Origin: Syncephalis plumigaleata
Lineage: Eukaryota; Zoopagomycota; Zoopagomycetes; Zoopagales; Piptocephalidaceae
NCBI GenBank assembly: GCA_025201365.1
Contig: JAIXMF010000008.1
Coordinates: 558,001 to 622,000, forward strand
Direction of reading: 5' to 3'
Length of the DNA: 64,000 bases
A program made the position numbers and the translations under genes. Every line of letters begins with the position of its first letter. Positions within the stretch are counted from its first letter, which is position 1. The notes below the pieces were generated by a model, which did no database searches, was not told the origin of the DNA, and was given only the letters and a program-made list of their open reading frames with translations. Shown piece by piece: positions 44,509-56,521 of the stretch.

Positions 44509-45989
44509 TGTTGATAAAAAGAAATAAGAAAACAACAATAACAACAAAGTAACGGTAGTGATGAGAAGATAAGTTGACGTGGATAATCTCAAGTTTATCA
44601 GGAAATAAATATGAGTGAAGACGAGACGAGTCGTGATGTGTTGTGTTGCGTGGTTACACTTTTTAGTTTTAATGAGGGAGAAATTCTAAGCCTCATTTAT
44701 GATGAATGGTAGTATAATCACACTCATATGTATACATCTATACGCGAACATTATATTATTATATAATAATATTGATTAATGCCAATCATAACATTCTAAA
44801 TAGTGTAAATAAATAAATACGTGATATATAGTACTACTGTTACTAGTAATATAAAACAGGATGTCGTTCAAGGGACTTGACTTGACTACTTGGCAAATAA
44901 GCAACTCTACAATGGAAAGAACAAAGAGAAGAATACGACATTGTAGTAGTTAGCGCGTGTATATACGAATGGTTGAGTGATTGAATGATTGAGTGGATAG
45001 ACCAACTCATGGCTTGTATCATGCGTGATTTTGCGTGTATGCGTGTACGCGTGCCAATGGAACTATCACCAATGCAACTCTAGCGTGGAGGTTGGTGTAT
45101 TCAGTCCGCATGGACAAGGCTGATGTTATCGTCGTTGTCGTTTCTTTTACGGCATCATTGCATGACGATGGCGAATTCGTGTAAACTAAACGAACACCTT
45201 AGCCTTGTGTACATTCATTGCATGATGCATTGTACTAAAAAAAGGATTACGATAACAAATAAAAACGACGAGCAATTCATGGTTTATTCATTTATTTATG
45301 TAATATTACCAAAATAAATAGAGCTACCACTTGTAAATCATAATAATCTACCTATTCTATTCTACTTTGTAGTATAATAGCAGTTGGAATAACATGCGGT
45401 TATAGTATCAGTAATCATGTAGATATGCTTAGCACGTAAGAGGCATGCTTCCTGGTTATGATATGGCCATGCATTCTCATACGACATGCACACATGCGAT
45501 AGGATGTAGTGTGTGCGTGCTATAGAGATGATGTGGACCGCGGATAGTCACCGATAATTCACGAAGATCACTACACGCGTTATCAATGCTGGTTGTGAAT
45601 TAGTGGGTCATCCACTCGTTCGTACGCATTCTAGTCGCTTGAACTTGCCACCATATGCTTCTGTTTCTTCATCATCCTCCGCTTCTGCTTCCTTCCGTGT
45701 GACTTTTACTACACTTGCATCGTATTGCTTATAATACAGCGAATATCGTGTCACTGCACCGACCATCTACTTTCGTCTAATTAACATTTCTTTGACTCGC
45801 TTATTGTTATCCATTTGTATTTTAAACGTAAGTTGTGTCTAATCGTTTATCCACTCCTCCATCCTAATTGTCCAGCTAGATAATTATCCTCGTGCACACT
45901 TGAGTTACTATCACCTATTACCCTACTCTATCCTTATCCATTACAATAATTTCTTTATCCATTATTCTACACAAGCAATAACAGAAACA
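44509..45989. promoter_or_regulatory. Divergent promoter region, REEP-like and methyltransferase 4
   Basis: About 1.5 kb between divergent starts. From about 45640 the plus strand becomes pyrimidine-rich (TTCTTCATCATCCTCCGCTTC), like a leader. GTAAGT at 45829 and AATAACAG at 45982 could bound a 5' UTR intron just before the ATG at 45990. A 64-codon frame at 45123 has no support. Confidence 0.45.
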
Positions 45990-47378
45990 ATGGGTGCTGA
46001 AGCGTCAAAATATCAAATTGGTAGCGTACCAATCACCGCTGAAGATATAAGAAAGCTTCCCAATGAACACATACTAGCACTGTGCTCTTCCTTGGATAGT
46101 GTTACCAATAGTACGCCCAGTACACTATCCGTCAATGATCATGTTGCGATGCCTCGTGGTAAGCCACTTCGTCTACAGCGTAAAGGATTGCAACCGCGAT
46201 CCAAATCATCACGATGCTTATCGAAACAGTACGCACAGCATGAGTATACATGTACGCATTGTACGCATACAACACGTCCACAAGGCAAATTGTTTGAACC
46301 GCTCTTAATGGTCGAACCCGCCTCTTATAATCATCGATTAACCCCGCAAACCGGGTCTAGTAATAGCTCGGTTCTGCAAAGAACCTGCACTCAAGATAAT
46401 CGTCATGGTGGTCGACCCGTGACGCCCAATCATCTCATGCATCTAGTGAATGACTCTAACGCTGCTAGAGCTAATGAGCCAACCATTAATGCAACACTAC
46501 TCGTGTCCAAACCTGACTTTGCCTTTGTATCGGGCCGTCCACACTTGTCGGTCAATGGTGTTCCCGCGTTGTTACCCGCCGATACTGCGGCCATTGTCAC
46601 GCAGGATATGCTTCATGACACGATCTACTACGCGTTAGGCACGACACATTTCTCGCCTGTACCGCAACCGCGCGAAATCCTCGATGTCGGCTGTGGTTCC
46701 GGTCGTTGGCTCGCCGATATGGCCAAGGTCTTCCCCAATTGCCACATGCACGGTATCGATCTGGTCGAGCCGAAACAGTTCAACAATCTACCCGCTGGCT
46801 GTAGCGTGACTCTCGCCGATCTACACGACGGTCTGCCCTTTGAGAGTAATCGTTTCGATCTCGTACATCAGCAAGCGTTACGCTTCTTCATCCCGAATAA
46901 TCGTTGGCCACTCGTGGCCGAGGAACTATTCCGCGTTTGTCGTCCCGGTGGCCATGTGGAACTCGTCGAGTACGATCTAGTGGCCGATCCCACCGATCGT
47001 GAGGCGAATCGTCTACTTGGTGCACTCCATTCCGTGACACGTATGGGCGGTATAGAATGGGAGGCGGTGCATCATCTACCGCAACTACTGCGTATCTCGG
47101 GCTTTGAGCGATCACGCTGTCAAATCGCCGACTTTACCACGAGCAGCTCGGATGATGTGACAGCTCGTGTACTCGCCAAGATAATCGCTCGACTGCTCCG
47201 TGATAGTCGTCCATTGGTCGTTGATCGATTCAATCTACTTAGCGGCAAGGATTTCGACAACTTGGTCGCGTCCACCTGCGGTCTACAAGGAAGACCGCGT
47301 ATTCAAATGAAACTCTACATTGTCACCGGTTGCAAGCCAAGCAATGTGGCTGGCACCGGTGTTCGTTTTGGCTCGTAA
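45990..47378 (+). CDS. SAM-dependent methyltransferase, myristoylation-type start (paralogue 4)
   Basis: A single exon of 462 residues from the ATG at 45990. It starts MGAEASKYQIG, an N-myristoylation-type signal. After about 215 disordered residues, which include a CxxC/H cluster YTCTHCTHTTR, the core is canonical: EILDVGCGSGRWLADMAKVF (motif I), CHMHGIDLVEP (motif II), CSVTLADLHDGLPFESNRFD (motif III), FFIPNNRWPLVAEELFRVCR and PGGHVELVEYDL. It lacks the introns of paralogues 1 and 3 and has GC-richer codon choice in its C-terminal half, so it may derive from a retrocopy or be highly expressed. The upstream in-frame extension was rejected because MGAEASK matches the starts of the paralogues. 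Confidence 0.88.
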   Translation: MGAEASKYQIGSVPITAEDIRKLPNEHILALCSSLDSVTNSTPSTLSVNDHVAMPRGKPLRLQRKGLQPRSKSSRCLSKQYAQHEYTCTHCTHTTRPQGKLFEPLLMVEPASYNHRLTPQTGSSNSSVLQRTCTQDNRHGGRPVTPNHLMHLVNDSNAARANEPTINATLLVSKPDFAFVSGRPHLSVNGVPALLPADTAAIVTQDMLHDTIYYALGTTHFSPVPQPREILDVGCGSGRWLADMAKVFPNCHMHGIDLVEPKQFNNLPAGCSVTLADLHDGLPFESNRFDLVHQQALRFFIPNNRWPLVAEELFRVCRPGGHVELVEYDLVADPTDREANRLLGALHSVTRMGGIEWEAVHHLPQLLRISGFERSRCQIADFTTSSSDDVTARVLAKIIARLLRDSRPLVVDRFNLLSGKDFDNLVASTCGLQGRPRIQMKLYIVTGCKPSNVAGTGVRFGS

Positions 47379-48534
47379 ATCTTGCGATTTTCTCTACGCT
47401 ATTTCCTCCTATTATTGCATTTACAAGTTTCCTTTTCCAGTTAGGCTACCAAGTTTTCCACTTGCTTCTCTCTTTCCCTTTCTCTCTTTGTTTCTATCTG
47501 TTTTTGTACCTACATTTTGTTATTGTTACTATTTCTACTACTACTGCTTAACTATCTACATTATTATCGTCAGTATTTTGTACAATTTTGTTTTTATTCT
47601 TTATCCTGCACGCTTATCAGTGCATTGTTTGTAGTTTATTTTTGAATAGCTAATAAGCATCCATTATCATCATCATTATTCTATCGTATCGTATTCGTTC
47701 GATTGTTTCCTCTTACAATTAAATTCATCTACATGTCAGATAAACGAGACAATCTTTGACATTAAAATTAAGACCATACGCTACATTACGCTATACATGT
47801 TATCATTTGTTCATATTCTAATCTTATGTGAACGCACTCTGTATCCATTAAATAGTAATTGACTTCAATGACACCATGTCTATTTAGTTATCGTATAAAA
47901 TATATTTATTTATCGCAATTAATAATACGTATAATAATTGATGATACATTATTGAATTGTTACATTGGTTATTCGTCGATGCTGTTGCCAACATTATGCT
48001 AAAATGAACCAAAGAAGGTTTCCAATAACGACTAGTGTGTATATATATATATAGCTGTATATATCTGTATAGATGATGAGTGATGAATGAAGATGAATGA
48101 TGAATGACAATGATGGGGATATGCCTCTATGGGAATAACGGAACACTACTAAGAAATAAATAAACACAAAAAACGAAAGGGAAATGGAAAAAAGTACTGT
48201 AAATACGAGAGTAGAAAAACATGCAAACGTTGCTGCCACTGTTATACACGAGATAACAGATATATAAAGAAAAGGAAACATGCACACATCTTGTCATGCA
48301 TAGATGTTGCAGTTCTTCCATAAAGATATAATCATTATAAATGAAGGAGAAGAAGGAGGAAAGAGGAGAAGGAGAAATCGTAAGCGAAGTAAGTAAAATT
48401 GTCAACTCAAAAATATGACTACTAGCAAAAAAAGCCTATCAAGAACAGCATAAAGTAATATCAAGTCTAGTTGAATATCATGAGCAATGCCATACACCAC
48501 TAATATTGCTGTTGTTAAACTAGAATGCGATCAT
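47379..48534. other. Convergent intergenic region, no gene seen
   Basis: T-rich 3' UTR of paralogue 4 (CTCTCTTTCCCTTTCTCTC at 47467-47490) and the 3' flank of the hydrolase gene. A GAAGGAGAAGAAGGAGG-type tract lies at 48340-48375. No supported gene. Confidence 0.5.
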
Positions 48535-50527
48535 CTAGTTACATTGAGTGTAGGTCGCCACCTTACTCAGGTAGTCGGTGATATTGTTAATGGCACGATG
48601 ATAAGCAGCCGATCCAGCCAGGGTAGGTTCTACCGCGTAGTTGTGTACGGCGCCCTGTTCAACTAGTATAGATACATTGGTGCCTGCCTCCTCTAGCATG
48701 CAGGCATAGGCGACAATATCCTCCACAAATAATTCGCGACTGCCCACCACAATAAGCGAGGGTGGAATACGTGTGGGAACAAGTGCTTGTTGTGCTGACG
48801 CGGCAGCAGTTGTCGTAACAGCCGAGGAGGTGTTAATATCGGATACACCACATGGTTCCATAGCGGCATAGGTGGTGGCCGCTAGTAGAGCCGTGCGTTC
48901 ATTGGGTATCATTGAATTGGCAACCGATGGGGTAGAGGAGACAGCAGATCTAACCACTTCAACTGTATTAGGCGTGGTATAATAGGATTTCGTTGCTGAT
49001 GTTGTTGTTGCTGCTGAACGATCATTACTACTAACTCTACCGAGATAAGCATTAGCCCAGGTTAATAGACTGCGTGGAGTAAGTATGTCGGTGCTGATAT
49101 TACGACAAATAGCATCGGATGTCGGGTAGAGACGCACCCATGGCGAGATTAATACAAGAGCATCGGGTTGTTCCGCTGCTTGTAGATGCTGTACAGTGGA
49201 GATGGCGAGGTTGCCACCGGCCGAATCACCCGCCAATACCATCTTCACCTTATCGACGCCGGGTATCGCACGCAAGTCGCGTATTGTCTGGCAGATACGA
49301 TGAATAGGCTGAGGGTAGACTGCTTCGGGTGCGAGCTCGTATTCTAACAAAGCCACGGCAACTCGAATGCCTTGTTGCTCCAGTTTCTGACGCCACGTAT
49401 TAACAGACTGCGTTTGTAGCAAAGGGCTACCACTACAAAAACCGCCACCTGGTTGCACAAAGTAGCAACATCAATGATAAGCAACGAGCACATACGTGTT
49501 TTTTTGTTTTGTTCTATTTGGTTCTGGAACCTACCATGAATATAGACAATAAGAAGGTCGACCTCGTTTCGGGATAAACGAGTACGAACTGACCATGGGG
49601 TGTCGCCCAGCCAGAAAGCAGGTAGAGTTGAGTCGTGCGCAACTAGTAGACCGCGAGAACGAATCCAGCCGCCCAAGCGAGTTACAAGTCGTTGTTGATG
49701 GATTTTAAGTGAGATGTTTCCGGCCCGACACCAGCGGATCATCAAATGTTGTGCTAGAGACCAGCCATTGACGGGTGGTCCAAAAGTGGCATGTATCACG
49801 GGAACGCCTAGTAGTAAGAAGGCTACAAAGGTATTAGAGGACATGTATGGAAGTATGGAAATATGAGACGTATGGATTGGGTGTGTATGATATTAATTTC
49901 GTGTGTACTACCATGACAGATCATGAGCTATACGGGACAAGGCGAATGGCCATTAAGCGTGACCATAACAATGATGCTATTGAGGATATAGAAATGCACA
50001 CATGTATACATGAAATGAATGGTATCAAAAAAACAAGAGAAAGGAGAGAGCGAGCGAGCATGTACGTATGTATGTACGTATGTATGTATGTAGATATGTG
50101 CAATTACCGATCAATGCAACATCAATCATGTCACAGTTCGCCCACTGTCTATGTATGCATGGTAGACTGTCACTTCTAGTCAGAAAGAAGTTCCAACCGG
50201 ATGCAGGTGTTACCAGCCACGAACTAGCTGAGGTGTAGCCAGGCAGCACAAACCTTGACATTTTACAGCCCCTTTGTTATGGTATCGTCTTTCACTCTCC
50301 TCGAACGAGTGTGGTCGGTATGCATATACCCACATAACACTACCACTATTATCGTTCTACTATCGCTCTACTAGCACAAGCGACATAACATGTATGCCAT
50401 CGCATCTATGGAACCCCCCTCCTCCTTTCCCCCAGCTATGTATGCAGCTATTACATGATTACTTACTGGCATGAAAAATAAATCCGGTAAAATAGACAAC
50501 GTCGGCCAAGAGCTGAACAATCTCCAT
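48535..50527 (-). CDS. Membrane-anchored alpha/beta hydrolase (HSL/esterase type)
   Basis: Three exons (50527-50467, 49822-49535, 49448-48535) give 420 residues. The hormone-sensitive-lipase signature IYIHGGGFCSGSP is split by intron 2. The nucleophile elbow is VLAGDSAGGNLAI. Asp in SRELFVEDIVAYA and His in GAVHNYAVEP complete the triad. The N-terminal MEIVQLLADVVYFTGFIFHA is a membrane anchor or signal. An insert of about 80 residues rich in Ser/Thr/Ala follows the nucleophile region. It probably hydrolyses a carboxyl ester; the substrate is unknown. Intron 1 is 644 bases, far longer than normal here, and contains a foreign-looking GC-richer block. Exon 1 is inferred from signal-like sequence and frame agreement. 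Confidence 0.82.
50040..50280. repeat. Microsatellite plus GC-richer block inside the long hydrolase intron
   Basis: A GTATGTATGTACGTATG microsatellite (50063-50093) is followed by a block (about 50120-50270) with higher GC content. On the minus strand it includes GCTGCCTGGCTACACCTCAG and GTTCGTGGCTGGTAACACC. It is unlike the surrounding intron. It may be an inserted short element, but I see no poly(A) tail or target duplication. Confidence 0.35.
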
Positions 50528-53500
50528 ACCTATACGCGGAAAGGTCAATAATCTGATTCGTTGCAGTGTTGTAAACAGCAGAATATTTCAAGCGTTGACG
50601 AATAGAGTCTTTAAGTAGAAAGTTGGTCAAATAGATGCGGTAAGAGTGAAATAGCTAATAGCTATTCGCGTAGAGAAAGGAGTATAGAAGGAAGGAATCC
50701 AATAAAGCAATTCAAATAATCAATAGGCTTATAATAGAATTCCAAAAGAAGAAGCAGTACAAGAACACGAAAACCGCTCTATTTCTAGAGTTTGTAGGAT
50801 CGCAGCAATGGCAACAGCAACAGCAACGCAACGGCAACTACGACAACTACAATAACAATAATGGTAACAACAACAACAACAACAACACAGCAACAGCAAT
50901 AAGAATAAGAATAACAACAACAACGTTTCACTAAGAATAAATAAAAGCTATACGGTAGTTGACGTGGTTGATAGCTAGTTACTACCGTGTCGTAGTAGTA
51001 ACAATAGCTGCGCAATAAAGTATCAATGAAAGAGAAATAAAGAAGGATAAGAGGAGGAGGAGGATAGAGGAAAGAAGAGTGGATGTGTGGTGAATGGTGT
51101 TTGTGTGAATGTGGGTGGATAAATGTACTAGTGTGTTATATCGAATATAACAGTAATTTTGATGAACAAGAGTCGCTGGCAAAAGGGGAGACACGCGCGT
51201 GCTATGGATTAAAAAATAGGATAAAGGGGAGTTGACAGGCCGAGGCGAAAAAAAGCCAGAGAGAACAGTTAATGTGGACCTTTCTCCCCGCAATGGATGA
51301 CACGTGAAGAGCGAATTACAAACTTGGAAAATGAAAAACATCAACCAGATAGACCCGATAATACTCAAGATTAAGTAGATAGAACAGTTCCAAGAAGAAG
51401 AAAGAAGAAATAAGCTCGATAGAATAGCGCACTTGATGTGTATAATATCAATTAGGAAGCAGATTCATTCCTAGTGGTTATGGTGCTTACAATGCTGCTT
51501 CGTAAATTGATTAGTCAATCAAGGGCGTGTATTTACTGTGTGTTGTAACAAGAATGCCAACGATTCAAGTCGTAATACGAAACGCGAACACAATCCTAAT
51601 ACGAAGAGCCACCCGTTGACAGTAGAATGAGCGAGTGAGAGGGGTGCACACGCATATGTGTGTATATGTACGTGTGTGTATGTATGGGTATATCGATGTG
51701 TTTTAAAGATGATGCGGTGTGGCCACAAGTTATTGGATGGATCAGAGATGCGCGACGTATGGTCAAATGATAATAGTGGCGTCATGAGTAGACAAGATAT
51801 GTATCAGGTGTACACGAAATAGACGATGTCAATGTGAATAGAACACCAAAGTGTAAACAAGTACTATTGTAACCGGAAATAACGTGCTGTTATCTACTAA
51901 ATAAGTAGGGTGTCCACACGCTCACCCATCTATCTACTTGTACATTCATATGTGCATTCATATCTATGTACATTCATACACTATATGTAGATCTGAGAAT
52001 CATCGATATATATATATATATATTGACATGGATCATATCAATGGAGTATCATTAGTGTTACCACTACGCGTTGAAGCAAAGGTGAATTCCATGTCATTCG
52101 CTACTATTATCAGTATCCGTAGTTGACTAGTATAGTATGTTGATCAGCCATAATGGATCTACTGAAATGATAACAATAATGGTGTACAAAGGAGCAATGT
52201 ATACACGTACACGCATCAATCGATTGAATATAAGGACTCCGCTTAAATAGACTACCATAATGGTAGGATGCTAATTATAGACGCCAATGTTTGGGAATAG
52301 ACTAGAGTGGCATTTCAAATCATTAAACTGTACTTACTTGACAGTTATTGAACGTGGATATAGATGGATAAATAACACGGTCAATAGTCACCAGTAAAGG
52401 TAGAGATAACGTGTGCAGTGCAGTGCAGGATTGATATGGTGCAGTAGTGTAGTAATAAGCAATAAGTAAGCAGTAATAGAAAAATGAGTAAGGAAGAAAA
52501 ATACTATAGACAAGATACGATCACTACAGCCAATAGAGCAGTATATATATATATATATATATATGGTGAACCAACTAGACACGTAGAACAATATTAAAGG
52601 AATCAAACAGAGTGAGAAAGATAGAGAAACAGAGAGGAGGAAGATAGAGGAGGAAATGAGAGAAATACACGACGTGTAGCACGAATTAGGACTGTCTCGC
52701 TTAAATAGTGAGCAGTAACAAGAATGATATGGACACACAAGTACACCACGTGCTGGATGAGCTGTCTACGTCGATTACCACAATCAGCTAGGAAGAATAG
52801 CAAGAGAACAAGTAGAACAAGAATAGGTAAAAATAACGAGAGAAATTACCTCGGCCAAAGGAATGATCATCGACCAGTTAAACGTCAATGGAGTGTGCAT
52901 TGTGTGTTTGCGTGTTTGCGTGTGTACATGAAAGAATCTTGGCATTATTGGCCGGGCATAGTGAAGTAAAGTGTCGACTCCATATAGACAAGGTGTTCCC
53001 TATCATTATTCGTACCATCAACAACAACAACCATATTATTCACTATAAAATAAAACAATCATGATTAATAATGAACAAGAATGACCTCGTATGCAATCAT
53101 TAAAAGGATTAACATCCCAACGCCTTTGATTAACGAATGATGCTTGCAGTATGCAGCAATGTGTGATTGTACAATGGTGAACAGTTTTACCATGATTCAG
53201 ACTTGTACCAAAGTGATGTTTAGCATGTTGTGAATATTAGACGAGTACAACGTGTAGATGATGAGGCAGAGATAGCATAATGATTCATTAATAGGTCGGC
53301 TTATGGCCGTGGCAAGTTGGCGATTGTTGAGTGTGCACAGGATTGTACCACCTAGTTGCAGGAAAATGCCGAGCACTCATCCATGGCTATCAGTATCAAT
53401 ATCAGCAACAGTAACAATAACATCTATACAATTGAAATTACGTGTGAGTCTACATGGATGCCATACTTTTTTATTAGGATAGATACATAATGCACTCTAG

Positions 53501-53711
53501 TCGCTATGTTATTGGATGCATAAATAAAATAGATAAAAAATTATCAGTATCGGTTACTACGTGCTGCTTTCACCTTTTTGTTGCTATTCCTTTTTTGTAG
53601 TTAGTCAGTCAGCTACTTTAATACGATAACCATCGTTACTATATGATCCGACTCGTAGTTTATCCAATAATAAAGGTGTAAAATACGGATTAGTAGCTTA
53701 TCGTTGCTTTC
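50528..53711. other. Long gene-poor interval with simple repeats
   Basis: The 5' side of the hydrolase gene and the promoter of the TatD gene. It contains a CAACAG/AACAAC-rich block (50805-50930), a purine-rich stretch (51030-51080), GTGTGTATATGTACGTG (51655-51690), ATATAT runs (52007-52022, 52541-52563) and GTGTTTGCGTGTTTGCGTG (52903-52925). Several open frames exist, but they match simple repeats or have no recognisable domain. No gene can be supported. Confidence 0.45.
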
Positions 53712-54605
53712 ATGTCGTCGCTTATTGACTGCCATGCCCATCTGTATCCTCCCTACTGCACGTTAGATGAGTTAGCATCGGGCTTTGGTGTTGCCACCAC
53801 CCAGACGATGCCAGTATGCGTGGTGGTCACCGAGTGCTACGATGATATTCGCGCGCTGGATACTTGGTTGGCCTTGCCGTCCATGGCATCACTCGCACAT
53901 CGTATAGCACTTTGTGTGGGTCTACATCCAATGCAACGCTTAACGGATACAAACACATGTGCGAGTATACGTGTTGCCGACTGGGTTGCGTCACGCGATC
54001 ATCTAGAAGCTTATGCAAACAGTTCAGCTAGGGTCGTGGGCATCGGAGAGATTGGTCTTGACTTCTCGCCTCACATTCTGGCTACACATCCAGAGGGTGC
54101 GGAGACAGCGCGTGAGGAACAACGCGTTGTGTTTAGGGAGCAGCTTGAGCTGGCACGACGATTGAACCTACCGGTAAATGTTCATTCGCGCCAAGCGGGT
54201 CGTCATGTTCTCGAGGTGCTTCGCGAGGTAGGCTACACCGCTGCCAACGACGATGATGCGAAGGAACAAATGCCCAAAGTACTTTTGCACGCATTCGACG
54301 GACGACCAAAGTATATTAGAGAGGGATTGGCACTGGGTGTGTACTTCTCCGTGGCCCCATCTCTCGCCCGTGATCCGATGCTCGAGCGTCTAGTACAACA
54401 GGTACCAATTGATCGATTGGTATTAGAATCGGATACACCGGCACTTGGCATGGTACGCGGTGAGCGTAGTACACCAATCCAAGTGCAATGGGTATGCCAA
54501 CGGATTGCCGAGTTGAAAGGCATGACGATATCTGAGGTGGCCACCATTACCACGAACAATGCATATCTTATTTTCCCAAAACTAAAAACACTAAGCGTTA
54601 ATTAG
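53712..54605 (+). CDS. TatD-family metal-dependent DNase/hydrolase
   Basis: A single exon of 297 residues. The TIM-barrel amidohydrolase signatures are present: the N-terminal metal ligands in LIDCHAHLYPP, GLHPMQ, the Glu-containing VGIGEIGLDFS, then QLELARRLNLPVNVHSRQAG, LLHAFDG, and the C-terminal LVLESDTPALG. These are the usual TatD metal ligands (two N-terminal His, Glu, two mid His, late Asp). TatD enzymes are Mg-dependent 3'-5' nucleases in DNA repair and apoptosis-like DNA breakdown. The overall pattern is closest to the TATDN3 branch. Intronless. Confidence 0.93.
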   Translation: MSSLIDCHAHLYPPYCTLDELASGFGVATTQTMPVCVVVTECYDDIRALDTWLALPSMASLAHRIALCVGLHPMQRLTDTNTCASIRVADWVASRDHLEAYANSSARVVGIGEIGLDFSPHILATHPEGAETAREEQRVVFREQLELARRLNLPVNVHSRQAGRHVLEVLREVGYTAANDDDAKEQMPKVLLHAFDGRPKYIREGLALGVYFSVAPSLARDPMLERLVQQVPIDRLVLESDTPALGMVRGERSTPIQVQWVCQRIAELKGMTISEVATITTNNAYLIFPKLKTLSVN

Positions 54606-54719
54606 CAAATAAACTTGTTTAATGAATTTATACAAATAAAAAGTCATAACTAACAAACTAATGATTACGATTACGATTTTAATGACATATTTTCATCATT
54701 TATTACAACTAGTCTATTT

Positions 54720-56082
54720 TTACAATGCTTCCTTCCCCATACCGATATAGCACCACTTGTTCTCTTCTGTGACAAGTACCACCGTAGCTGCGGCTGTAGA
54801 ACGCCATTTACCGTTACATGCACCAAACTCTGTCTCATAACGACGCATTACCTCGACAAACTTTGGAACATGCTCATCTAAATGGGCTATTGCCATCTGT
54901 GTGATATTCGACCACGAATAGAGGTTGGCATCCGTAAATGGCTCGAGTGCACTGGATTGATCAAATGTGGGCCTGCCCTGGCAGATGTAGATAGCTAACA
55001 CGAATAGCCATAGTGCACGCACCATACGTAATCTTAATGGCATTGTCATGCATGGATAGAATAGATCCACCGCATTGCTAATGGTGATAATATGCAGGAT
55101 GAAGAAGTCGAAAAGTTGATTACAAGCACTGCCGATATACAAGTCTACGGCAAGATGTCTAAGTTCTAGTAATTTTACATCGACGTTATCTAATAAGAAT
55201 GTTCCATTAGCAATGTATACGTACTAAGAAGTGTATGTGGCATATTCACCTTCCGTGATAGTTACTGCATGATAATATTCTTGAATAATAGACGAATAAT
55301 TATCGAGTAATGGATTAAATAGTACAAGAATCTGCTCATCAATCCAGTCGAAGCTATCGAGTCGATTATCTTGACGCACACGCTCAAGCACTTCCTGGAA
55401 ATATGTCGCAGGCCTAGTCAATGTCGTATCGTAGTCGTGGTAAAGCGTATCGGCGTATGATACTAAAGACACGTCGGCACAACTAGCAAATGCCAATGCT
55501 TCCGCTAAGACAGCATCATCACGGTAACGTATCGCATATCCCAGATGAATAGCCGGATGTCCAACGGCACCTAGTAGTCCAGTGAATGCTATCGGGAGAT
55601 ATTGCTGTAAAGTGGCATCGAAACCAAGCTTTTTTACTTTCTCGTCGTAATAATCCAAGAAGCTAGAATAACACCTAAACAGATGGCTGCTATTAGTATT
55701 GGACATTCATCATTCATTCATTAGTGTAGATATTACATTGGATCGCCTACAGGAGGGTACTGCTCGTCGGGTGACAGCGTTTTCTTACGAGGATGCATTG
55801 GTTCAAGTCTCTTTCGCTTATACTCGTAACACTCGATTAAACGCGACGAGTCCGCTATCATGAATGTATGGAACGATAGTTAGTATGCGTATGCACTCGT
55901 ACAGTTATTAAAGCATGCTTACCACCTAGCTCTGCCAAGGAATACAAATCATAAAGAATATGATTAGTGTAGTACTCTTTATAGCGAATATCGAGTTTGG
56001 TATGATTCTCGTGAATCAGTCGACGTAATGTGTCAGCAACTTGTGTGGTATTCCTTGTCATAACTTGAATATGACTAGTCAT
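54720..56082 (-). CDS. Questin oxidase-like (DUF4243) protein
   Basis: Four exons (56082-55923, 55854-55737, 55674-55250, 55189-54720) give 390 residues. Features of the questin-oxidase-like family are visible: YKEYYTNHILYDLYSLAELG near the N-terminus, VGDPMCYSSFLDYYDEKV, LPIAFTGLLGAVGHPAIHLG then YAIRY, and late HLDEHVPKF. In filamentous fungi such proteins are Baeyer-Villiger-type oxidases in polyketide pathways; many homologues outside clusters have unknown roles. No polyketide genes lie in this window. A hydrophobic stretch (LWLFVLAIYICQG) late in the sequence is unusual. Confidence 0.75.
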
Positions 56083-56521
56083 CTGAGTACTACTAGATCT
56101 AAACAAGTTTATACTTGTATGTGTATATAAAGAGGAAGAGGGAGATAGGTTTACGAACAGAATAGCAGTAACAATAGGGGAAAGTAATAAAGTTCTGGTA
56201 CGGTCTTTTATTACGAGAACACTATCTATACCACTCATGCTAATCCCTGCAAGAATAGCTGCAATGATCTTCCTATAAATGTATATTGAATAATCAATCA
56301 CATAATGTCATAATATAGATGTATATTTATAAGAAAACTAAAATCGTTTACTGGTTAGACGTGATATACAATCGATATATAAAAGTCATGTGTTTGGAAC
56401 AAAAAACAAGAGCAATGTAGACTCATTATCCACTCGATGTACTATGCAAATAGAAAACTCAATCATTGTGTAATATACGTGTATATTACAAGCAACGAGT
56501 AGTAGAGATGGCATAGATCTC
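56083..56521. other. Intergenic, no gene seen
   Basis: Promoter side of the questin-oxidase-like gene and the 3' flank of the next minus-strand gene. AT-rich; nothing else supported. Confidence 0.4.

Noticed and set aside
45123-45317. 64-codon plus-strand frame between REEP-like and methyltransferase genes
   Set aside because: No domain, ordinary intergenic composition, no splice partners.
50729-51015. Cys/Tyr/Val-rich frames upstream of the hydrolase
   Set aside because: Produced by CAA/CAG/AAC simple repeats read in antisense.
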